Shown here: positions 57,938 to 64,000 of the stretch, in pieces
Layout: each line of letters opens with the position of its first letter
Numbering within the stretch: the first letter of the stretch is position 1
Source: Streptomyces novaecaesareae
GTDB taxonomy: Bacteria > Actinomycetota > Actinomycetes > Streptomycetales > Streptomycetaceae
Assembly: GCF_000716875.1 (NCBI RefSeq)
Contig: NZ_JNWQ01000035.1
Location: 62,001-126,000, forward strand
Direction of reading: 5' to 3'
DNA length: 64,000 nt
Position numbers and translations under genes: made by a program
Notes under the pieces: model-generated
Database searches by the model: none
What the model saw: only the letters and a program-made list of their open reading frames with translations
Told to the model about the DNA's origin: nothing

Positions 57938-59047
57938 TCAGCTCCTCGGTCGGCGGGGGCGGTTCGGTACGGCGCCCGGTGCGGCGGGGTCCGCCCCTTC
58001 CGGGCCGAGCAGGGCGGCGAGCCGGTCGGTGACGGCGGCCAGCCGCTCGGGCGGCAGCAGGCCCGGGCCCCGGGCGGCGGCGAAGTCGGCGAAGGCCTGC
58101 GGGGTGGTGAACGCCGGGCGGTAGCCGAAGGTCTCGCGCAGCCGGGTGGTGTCCACCACCCGGCCGTGGGTGAGCAGCCGCAGCTGCTCCGGGGAGACGT
58201 CGACCAGCCGGGTCTGCCGGGCCAGCACGGCCATCCAGCTGACGGCGGGCAGCAGCAGCGGCAGGGTGGGCCGGCCGAGCCGGCGGGCGCACTGGGAGAG
58301 CAGCAGGACGCCCTCCCCCGCCACGTTGAAGGTCCCGGTGTTGACGGTGCCCGGCTCGGGCTCGACGCAGGCCCGGCAGAGCACGGCGACGGCGTCGTCC
58401 TCGTGCACGAACTGCAGCCGCGGGTCGTAGCCGAGGACGGTCGGCAGCACCGGCAGTGCGAAGTACTCGCTGAGCGGGGTGTCCGCGTTCGGGCCGACGA
58501 TGTTGGCGAAGCGCAGCACCGTCACGGCGACGTCCGGGCGGCGCCGGGCGAAGCCGCGGACGTAGCCCTCGACCTCGGCCGCGTCCTTGGCGAAGCCCCC
58601 GCCGGGCGGGTCCTTCGGCTGGATCCGCTCGCTGAACACGGCCGGGTCGCGGGGCGCGGACCCGTAGACGCCGGTGGTGGACTTCACCACCAGCCGGCGC
58701 ACCCCGGGCGCCTTCTGGCAGGCGCCGAGCAGCTGCATGGTGCCGATGACGTTGGCCTCCTTCACCGCGGAGCGGTTGGTGGAGCCAAGGCCGGTGGCGC
58801 TGACGCTGAGGTGCACGACGGTGTCCACCCGGTGCTCGGCGAGCACCCGGGACAGTGCCGGGCGGCGCAGGTCGAGCTGGTGGAAGCGGTACGGGGCGGC
58901 CGGGCCGGGCGGCTCCTCGGCCGGCAGCCGGGGCGGCTGCACGTCCACGCCGACGACCAGGTCCACGCCGGGGAGGCGGCGGACCTCGGCGGCGAAGCGG
59001 GCACCGAGATGGCGTGCCACGCCGGTGACGAGCACGACCACGCCCAC
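57938..59047 (-). CDS. NAD-dependent epimerase/dehydratase (extended SDR)
   Basis: A 369-residue Rossmann enzyme. The start VVLVTGVARHLGARFA carries the nucleotide motif. The expected catalytic region is STTGVYGSAPRD. It lacks a clear YxxxK at the usual distance, so it may be an atypical SDR of the type that acts with a membrane acyltransferase. GTG 59047 is used because it gives the family N-terminus; ATG 59062 adds five residues. It lies immediately before the acyltransferase gene. Function unknown. Confidence 0.75.
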   Translation of the reverse strand: MGVVVLVTGVARHLGARFAAEVRRLPGVDLVVGVDVQPPRLPAEEPPGPAAPYRFHQLDLRRPALSRVLAEHRVDTVVHLSVSATGLGSTNRSAVKEANVIGTMQLLGACQKAPGVRRLVVKSTTGVYGSAPRDPAVFSERIQPKDPPGGGFAKDAAEVEGYVRGFARRRPDVAVTVLRFANIVGPNADTPLSEYFALPVLPTVLGYDPRLQFVHEDDAVAVLCRACVEPEPGTVNTGTFNVAGEGVLLLSQCARRLGRPTLPLLLPAVSWMAVLARQTRLVDVSPEQLRLLTHGRVVDTTRLRETFGYRPAFTTPQAFADFAAARGPGLLPPERLAAVTDRLAALLGPEGADPAAPGAVPNRPRRPRS

Positions 59048-59216
59048 GGTGCTGCACCCCATTCCCTCGACCCGAACGGCCTGCGTGCACCGTACCGCGC
59101 CGCCCCACCGGGCCGTGAAACGACACCGTGCGCTGAAACGACACCGCCCGCCCCGGGCCGCAGGGGCCGGGACGGGCGGTGGAAGCGCTGGGCGCGCTGG
59201 GCGCGGCCGGGGGCGC

Positions 59217-59315
59217 TTACTTCTTGTTGCGACGCTGAACGCGGGTCCTCTTCAGAAGCTTGCGGTGCTTCTTCTTGGCCATACGCTTGCGACGCTTCTT
59301 GATGACAGAGCCCAC
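59217..59315 (-). CDS. Small ribosomal protein bS22 (AURKAIP1/COX24-like)
   Basis: A 32-residue, extremely basic protein starting GTG 59315: [18 protein letters not shown], then [14 protein letters not shown], ending TAA. Such proteins are conserved in actinobacteria and, in mycobacteria, occur as the additional small-subunit protein bS22. It is too short for most gene callers. GAGGG lies upstream of the GTG. Confidence 0.88.
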   Translation of the reverse strand: MGSVIKKRRKRMAKKKHRKLLKRTRVQRRNKK

Positions 59316-59504
59316 GGAACAACCCTCGCTCACTGAGACTCTCGTCCGTGAGAGACGGAGTCCATACGACTGACGTGAGGGCCTAGCCTACCGTCCGGGA
59401 CGCTCGGGCTGTAATCGCGCTCCCCGAGAAGGGGAAACTCACGGGAAATCCGGGGCGAACGGGACCGGTGCCGCGGCTGCGGACCGGCCCCGCCGACCCT
59501 GGCC

Positions 59505-59714
59505 CTACGCGCTCTCTAGCCGCACGTAGGACTCCTTGAGGTACTCGTGAACCGCCTGCTGGGGCACCCGGAAGGACCGTCCGACCCGGATGGCCGGCAG
59601 CTCTCCGCTGTGCACCAGGCGGTACACCGTCATCTTGGACACCCGCATGACCGCGGCGACCTCCGCCACGGTCAGGAAGACGACTTCCTGCAGGGGACGC
59701 TCCACGGAACTCAT
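59505..59714 (-). CDS. Small HTH (excisionase/MerR-like) DNA-binding protein
   Basis: A 69-residue one-domain regulator with the HTH_17 pattern: VVFLTVAEVAAVMRVSKMTVYRLVHSGELPAIRVGRSFRV and a short C-terminal helix, given here in sections because of length: helix VAEVAAVMRVS, recognition MTVYRLVHSG and wing AIRVGRSFRV. It resembles BldC in architecture, but the sequence differs. A homologue at this position in S. coelicolor is, from memory, a BldD target. The start is ATG 59714; upstream ATGs are in frame but less likely. Confidence 0.85.
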   Translation of the reverse strand: MSSVERPLQEVVFLTVAEVAAVMRVSKMTVYRLVHSGELPAIRVGRSFRVPQQAVHEYLKESYVRLESA

Positions 59715-59906
59715 GACCATCACCCGACCCTTACCCGTGTGCAAGGCACCGGCTTCCCCTCCGGTGACTCCACCGGCACACGTGTATCCCCAGAGTAGTT
59801 ATGGGTGGTACCAGTGGGAAGAGGGGAAGTGCAGTCCTCGTACGGTGAGAGATAGGACTGTTGCAGTACGTAGCCGCTCGGCGGTTCGCACGGGTCGGCG
59901 TACGCA

Positions 59907-59934
59907 CCGCCCGGCCGGCCGGTGGTCCGGGCGG
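59907..59934 (-). terminator. Hairpin after acuC
   Basis: 8-bp arms 59907-59914 and 59927-59934 around a 12-nt loop, 6 bp beyond the acuC stop. Confidence 0.5.
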
Positions 59935-59939
59935 CGGGA

Positions 59940-61136
59940 TCAGGCCAGCAGGCCGTGGTGGGGGAAGACCGCGCGGCGGCCGGCGAGGATGGCCTGATCG
60001 AGCCGGTCGGCCGGATCGTAACCCGCGTCGAAGTCGCGCCAGGCCGGGCGGGCGCCGTCGGTCATCCGCAGCGGGGCCGGGCGGCGGGTGCGGCGGTAGA
60101 CCTCGGCGCGCCAGGACTCGGGGGTCTCGGTGGCCGGGTCGACGGGCCGGCCGGCGGCGGTGGCGACCAGGTGGGTCCAGCTGCGCGGGACGACGTCCAC
60201 CACGGCGTAGCCGCCTCCACCGGTGGCCACCCAGCGGCCGCCGGCGTGGCGGTGGGCCAGGTCGTGCAGTTCCTCGGCGATCAGCCGCTGGGCGTCGACG
60301 GTGACGGCGAGGTGGGCGAGCGGGTCCTCCACGTGGGTGTCGGCGCCGTGCTGGGTGACCAGGACCTGTGGCCGGAACGCGTCCAGCAGTTCGGGCACCA
60401 GGGCGTGGAAGGCGCGCAGCCAGCCGGCGTCACCGGTGCCGGCCGGCAGCGGCAGGTTGGCGGCGGATCCGGGGGCGTCCGGGCCGCCGGTCTCCATGGG
60501 CCAGCCGGTCTGCGGGAAGAGCGTGGCGGGGTGCTCGTGCAGCGAGATCGTGAGCACCCGGGGGTCGTTCCAGAAGGCCTCCTGCACGCCGTCGCCGTGG
60601 TGGACGTCCACGTCGACGTAGGCGACCCGCTCGGCGCCGAGTTCGAGCAGCCGGGCGATGGCCAGCGCCGGGTCGTTGTAGATGCAGAAGCCGGAGGCCT
60701 TGCCGGGCATCGCGTGGTGCAGCCCGCCGGCGAAGTTGACGGCGTGCGGGGTCTCGCCGCGCCAGACGGCCTCGGCGGCGGCCACGGACTGGCCGGCGAT
60801 CAGCGCGGAGGCCGAATGGATCGCGGGGAAGGACCAGTTGTCGTCGGTGCCGAGTCCGTGCCGGGGGTCGGACCGCTCGGGGTGGGCGGCGGCCTGTTTG
60901 ACGGCCTCGACGTACTCCCGGGTGTGCACCAGCCGGAGGGTGGAGTCGCCGGCGGGCGGCGCGGACCGGACGGTCACCCCGGGGCCGCCGTTCAGCCCGA
61001 GGGCCTCGACCAGACGCATGGTGAGGGCCAGCCGGGTCGGGTCCATCGGGTGGCCGGGGCCGAAGTCGTAGGCGGTGACGGCCTCGTCCCAGAAGAGGTG
61101 CAGGCCGCAGGGGGTGTCACGCTCGGCTTCGGGCAT
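59940..61136 (-). CDS. acuC: Acetoin utilisation protein AcuC (class I-like deacetylase)
   Basis: A 398-residue zinc deacetylase of the HDAC/arginase superfamily, which in Bacillus deacetylates acetyl-CoA synthetase. The catalytic motifs are visible: GGLHHAMPGKASGFCIYND, then VDVDVHHGDGVQEAFW (zinc ligands) and LVTQHGADTH. The extended frame to 62114 is non-coding. The start is ATG 61136, with GTG three codons earlier possible. No acuA or acetyl-CoA synthetase gene is adjacent. Confidence 0.9.
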   Translation of the reverse strand: MPEAERDTPCGLHLFWDEAVTAYDFGPGHPMDPTRLALTMRLVEALGLNGGPGVTVRSAPPAGDSTLRLVHTREYVEAVKQAAAHPERSDPRHGLGTDDNWSFPAIHSASALIAGQSVAAAEAVWRGETPHAVNFAGGLHHAMPGKASGFCIYNDPALAIARLLELGAERVAYVDVDVHHGDGVQEAFWNDPRVLTISLHEHPATLFPQTGWPMETGGPDAPGSAANLPLPAGTGDAGWLRAFHALVPELLDAFRPQVLVTQHGADTHVEDPLAHLAVTVDAQRLIAEELHDLAHRHAGGRWVATGGGGYAVVDVVPRSWTHLVATAAGRPVDPATETPESWRAEVYRRTRRPAPLRMTDGARPAWRDFDAGYDPADRLDQAILAGRRAVFPHHGLLA

Positions 61137-61181
61137 GGCCTCCACCGTAGCGGGTGGCGGTGGCCGGACCGCCGCCAGGGC

Positions 61182-61211
61182 GGGCCGGGGCGGCGGCCCC
61201 CGCCCCGGCCC
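61182..61211 (-). terminator. Terminator after the MFS gene
   Basis: Perfect 11-bp arms 61182-61192 and 61201-61211, between the MFS stop and the acuC start. Confidence 0.6.
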
Positions 61212-61222
61212 TGCCCCCGCCG

Positions 61223-62437
61223 TCACGCGGCGGCGGGGGCCAACGCGGGCGCCGGGGCGAAGCGGTCGGCCAGCGGCAGAACGGCGAGCACCAGCAGCAT
61301 CGGGGCCAGCAGCGCCCAGCGGTACGAGCTCGCGTCGGCGATCGCCCCGACCAGCGGCGAACCGATCAGGAAACCCACGTAGTTGAAGAGGTTGAGCCGG
61401 GCCACCGCGGCGTCCGAATCGGCCGGGAAGAGCCGCCCGCCCGCCGCGAAGACCTGCGGGATGATCGCGCAGATGCCGAACCCCAGCACGGTGAACCCGG
61501 CGATGCCCGCCCAGGCCGCGGGCGCGACGGCCGCCACCCCGAAGCCGAACGCGGCCAGCGCGGCGCCGGCCCGGACCACCGGGACGGCACCGAAGCGCTG
61601 CACCGCGCGGTCCCCCAGGGCCCGGCCGAGCAGCATCGCGAGCATGTAGCCGAGGTAGGAGAGCTTGGCGAGGTCCTCCCGGCTGCCCAGGCCGTCGGTG
61701 AGGTACTTGACGCTGTAGTTGGAGACCGAGGCGTCGGCGATGTACGCGAAGGCCATCGCCAGGCAGAGCGGCAGCAGCGGCCGCCAGGGGATGGACCGGG
61801 CGGCGGCCTCGGCGGCCTCCCGGACGGCGTCGCCGAGTTCGGCGGGGCCGGCGAATCTGGTGCCGGTCAGCACCGCGAGCGGGGCGATCACCGCGGCGGC
61901 CGTGCCGAACAGCACCGGCAGCCCGAGGTCGTAGTGCGAACCGAGGCCGGCGAGGGCCGCGCCGACGATGCCGCCGAGACTGAACGCGGCATGGAAGCCG
62001 ATCATGATCGAGCGGCCGTAGCGGTGCTGCAGGCCCACCCCGAGCATGTTCATACTGGCGTCCAGCGCGCCCACCAGCAGGCCGAACGCGCCCAGGGCCA
62101 GGGCGAGTTGCCACAGCGAGTCGCCCAGCCCGGCGGCCGCGAGGCTGAGGCAGACGGCGGGCTGGACGACCCGCAGCACGGCCCGCGCCCCGGTGCGCTT
62201 CACCAGCTGCTCGGAGGCGATCGAGCCGGCCCCGGCCAGGATCGGCACCGCGGCCAGGAAGACCGGCAGCAGCCCGTCGCTCAGCCCGTACCGGTGCTGG
62301 ATCTCGGGGATGCAGGTGACCAGCAGGGCGAAGGTGGCGCCCTGGAGCAGGAAGCTGACGGCGAGCGCGGCCCGCCCGACCCGCAGGCCGGGCGCCGTCG
62401 GGGACGGGACGGGCGGCACGGACGGCGCGGCACTCAT
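61223..62437 (-). CDS. MFS transporter (12-TM)
   Basis: A 404-residue major facilitator with about twelve helices. The first is ALAVSFLLQGATFALLVTCI. The central loop contains AGPAELGDAVREAAEAAARS, and the second half begins PWRPLLPLCLAMAFAYIAD. Related proteins are annotated as sugar or multidrug permeases; the substrate is not evident. ATG 62437 has GGAGG five bases upstream, which excludes the longer frame. It is located between proC and acuC on the same strand. Confidence 0.85.
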   Translation of the reverse strand: MSAAPSVPPVPSPTAPGLRVGRAALAVSFLLQGATFALLVTCIPEIQHRYGLSDGLLPVFLAAVPILAGAGSIASEQLVKRTGARAVLRVVQPAVCLSLAAAGLGDSLWQLALALGAFGLLVGALDASMNMLGVGLQHRYGRSIMIGFHAAFSLGGIVGAALAGLGSHYDLGLPVLFGTAAAVIAPLAVLTGTRFAGPAELGDAVREAAEAAARSIPWRPLLPLCLAMAFAYIADASVSNYSVKYLTDGLGSREDLAKLSYLGYMLAMLLGRALGDRAVQRFGAVPVVRAGAALAAFGFGVAAVAPAAWAGIAGFTVLGFGICAIIPQVFAAGGRLFPADSDAAVARLNLFNYVGFLIGSPLVGAIADASSYRWALLAPMLLVLAVLPLADRFAPAPALAPAAA

Positions 62438-62588
62438 ACGGACCTCCACACGGGCCTCCGCAACGGGCCTCCTGGCGACCTCGCTACCGACCGGTAGGAC
62501 GATGTTGGCGAGAGCGTAGGCGGTGCGCCGCGTTTGCGGGAGGGGTCGCGCAGGGACTACCGCTCCGCCCTTCCGTCCCGGCCGCCTC

Positions 62589-63416
62589 CTACTTCCCGCC
62601 GGAGGCCAGCTCCCGGGAGCGGTCCCGGGCCGCCTCCAGGGCACCCAGCAGCGCGGCCCGCACACCGTGGTTCTCCAGCTCGCGGATGGCCGCGATGGTG
62701 GTGCCCGCCGGGGAGGTGACCGCCTCGCGCAGCTTCACCGGGTGCTCGCCGGAGTCGCGCAGCATCACCGAGGCGCCGATCGCGGACTGCACGATCAGGT
62801 CGTGCGCCACCTGCCGGGGCAGGCCGAGCAGGATGCCGGCGTCGGTCATCGCCTCGACCAGGAAGTAGAAGTAGGCCGGGCCGGAGCCGGACAGCGCGGT
62901 GGCCGCGTCCTGCTGGGACTCGGGCAGCCGCAGCGCCTTGCCGACCGAGCTGAAGATCTGCTCCGCCCGCGCCAGGTGCTCCTCGGAGGCGTGCGAGCCC
63001 GCCGAGATGACGCTCATCCCCTCGTCCACCAGGACCGGCGTGTTGGGCATCACCCGGACCACCGGGGTGCCGGCCGCCAGCCGCTGCTCGAACCAGGCGG
63101 TGGGGATGCCGGCGGCGGCCGAGATCACCAGCCGGTCCGGGCTGATGTACGGGGCCAGCTCCTCCAGCAGGGTGCCCATGTCCTGCGGCTTGACCGCGAG
63201 GATCAGGGTGTCGGCGAGCTTGGCGGCCTCGGCGTTGGAGACGGCCACCACGCCGTACCGGGCGGCGAGTTCGGCCGCGCGCTCGGGACGGCGGGCGGTC
63301 ACCAGGACGTCCGCCGGATCCTTGCCGGCCCGCAGCAGGCCGGAGAGCAGGGCCTCGCCGATCTTGCCGGTGCCCAGGAAGGCGATCCTCTGTCCGTGTG
63401 CTGCGCTGCTTCCCAT
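62589..63416 (-). CDS. proC: Pyrroline-5-carboxylate reductase
   Basis: It makes L-proline from pyrroline-5-carboxylate with NAD(P)H. It has 275 residues, the standard length. The Rossmann motif IAFLGTGKIGEALLSGL is at the N-terminus. The conserved MPNTPVLVDEGMSV and the C-terminal signature ALSGSGPAYFYFLVEAM, then VTSPAGTTIAAI, leave no doubt. The ATG at 63416 follows AAGGAGC; the extended frame is spurious. Confidence 0.94.
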   Translation of the reverse strand: MGSSAAHGQRIAFLGTGKIGEALLSGLLRAGKDPADVLVTARRPERAAELAARYGVVAVSNAEAAKLADTLILAVKPQDMGTLLEELAPYISPDRLVISAAAGIPTAWFEQRLAAGTPVVRVMPNTPVLVDEGMSVISAGSHASEEHLARAEQIFSSVGKALRLPESQQDAATALSGSGPAYFYFLVEAMTDAGILLGLPRQVAHDLIVQSAIGASVMLRDSGEHPVKLREAVTSPAGTTIAAIRELENHGVRAALLGALEAARDRSRELASGGK

Positions 63417-63612
63417 GGTCCGCTCCTTGCCTCGGTACTGCGGCCATCCTCGCACCGTGCGCAGGCACCCGTCGGGACCGTCCGGTCCGTGGTCGCGGGG
63501 TGGAACACGCCGGTTCGGGGACGACCCCAGGGCCTGTCGGGGACGGGCCCTAGGGTGAAAACCAGGGGGTCCCCCTATGGCCTCCGGGCCCGGACGGGAG
63601 CACCGTTGAGTC

Positions 63613-64000
63613 ATGGCACACGACGAAATGTCCCGACGTGAGAACCGGCAACTCGCCGTCGCCTCGGCGACCGTGGGCCCGTGGCGGACGGCCGCGGGAG
63701 TCGGTGCGGTGGTGGGGGCGACAGCCCTGGGGATCGAGGCGATCTCCGGCAGCTGGTCGCTGAGCATGCTGGCCGGACCGGCCGGCTGGGCCCTGTTCTT
63801 CTTCTTCCTGGTCGGCACCGTCGGCGGTCAGCTGCGCCGCGACACCGCCGACCGGCGGCTGCGCCGCTGGGCGAACGAGCACCCGTGGCAGTCGGCCCTC
63901 CCGGCGGCCGGCGGGCTCCTCGCGCTGAACACCCTGGCGCAGCTGTTCCTCGGCGACGCCGGCCTGTTCGGCGCCTTCTTCATCTCCCTGCTGCCGGCCG
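63613..64000 (+). CDS. Membrane protein, truncated by the window end
   Basis: An open frame of at least 129 codons starting ATG 63613 (GGAG upstream) and still open at the window edge. It encodes a basic/polar N-terminus and hydrophobic helices at about 30-45, 55-70 and 105-125 (AAGVGAVVGATALGIEA, GPAGWALFFFFLVGTVGG). No known domain is visible in this part. It is divergent from proC. Confidence 0.7.
   Translation, partial: MAHDEMSRRENRQLAVASATVGPWRTAAGVGAVVGATALGIEAISGSWSLSMLAGPAGWALFFFFLVGTVGGQLRRDTADRRLRRWANEHPWQSALPAAGGLLALNTLAQLFLGDAGLFGAFFISLLPA

Overview
The window is very GC-rich, compact actinobacterial chromosome. It carries sporulation and aerial-growth genes found only in Streptomyces-like bacteria: chaplins, rodlin-like proteins, the sigma factor BldN with its anti-sigma RsbN, and an AfsA-type gamma-butyrolactone gene with ScbR-type receptors. 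It also has the futalosine route to menaquinone, rex-hemACD and many GTG starts. This fits Streptomycetaceae, either Streptomyces or Kitasatospora. The sequence alone does not settle the genus. I see no rRNA, tRNA, CRISPR array, insertion sequence or prophage.

Layout. 0-10 kb: a sensor kinase, an HtrA-type lipoprotein protease, galE, a serine/threonine kinase fused to a PQQ-like propeller, a TetR regulator, a stand-alone FabH-like ketosynthase and an L,D-transpeptidase. 10-21 kb: menaquinone genes (mqnE, UbiX-like, mqnP, UbiD-like) interleaved with an Lrp regulator, a threonine dehydratase, a cyclase, a MOSC protein under a DasR-like site, and a TetR/monooxygenase/hydrolase module. 21.7-27 kb: acyl-CoA carboxylase beta and epsilon subunits, then a gamma-butyrolactone locus (two receptor-type TetR genes and an AfsA homologue). 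27-34 kb: the cytochrome c maturation operon (tlpA/resA-ccdA-resB-ccsB), a phosphatase and hemL. 34.7-38.8 kb: a MarR/MFS pair, a mannosyltransferase-like membrane protein and DUF4291. 38.9-45.1 kb: an island of secreted surface proteins (SGNH hydrolase-lectin, three chaplins, two rodlin-like proteins, three unknown exported proteins). 45.2-51.3 kb: rex-hemA-hemC-hemD-hemB behind a Rex operator. 51.3-64 kb: an exonuclease, a glutaredoxin-like protein, a HAD phosphatase, bldN-rsbN, an acyltransferase, an epimerase, bS22, a small HTH protein, acuC, an MFS transporter, proC and a truncated membrane protein.

How the parts connect. Haem supply (hemL, hemACDB), cytochrome c maturation (ccs/res) and menaquinone synthesis (mqn) are all respiratory-chain functions, and Rex links the haem operon to NADH/NAD+ state. 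The developmental module is also coherent. BldN, its membrane-bound antagonist RsbN and the classical BldN targets (chaplins, rodlins) lie within about 16 kb. Sequences resembling the BldN promoter (CGTAAC, 16-17 bp, CGTTGA) are present upstream of one chaplin, the first rodlin-like gene and rsbN. The gamma-butyrolactone locus adds a diffusible signal likely to influence development or antibiotic production; two candidate receptor operators lie between its divergent receptor and synthase genes.

The most noteworthy non-coding signals are the BldN-like promoters, the two ARE-like operators, a DasR-type palindrome, the Rex operator, and a dispersed imperfect repeat of about 125 bp present at 7.55 kb and again at 52.6 kb. 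Large perfect hairpins separate most convergent gene pairs.
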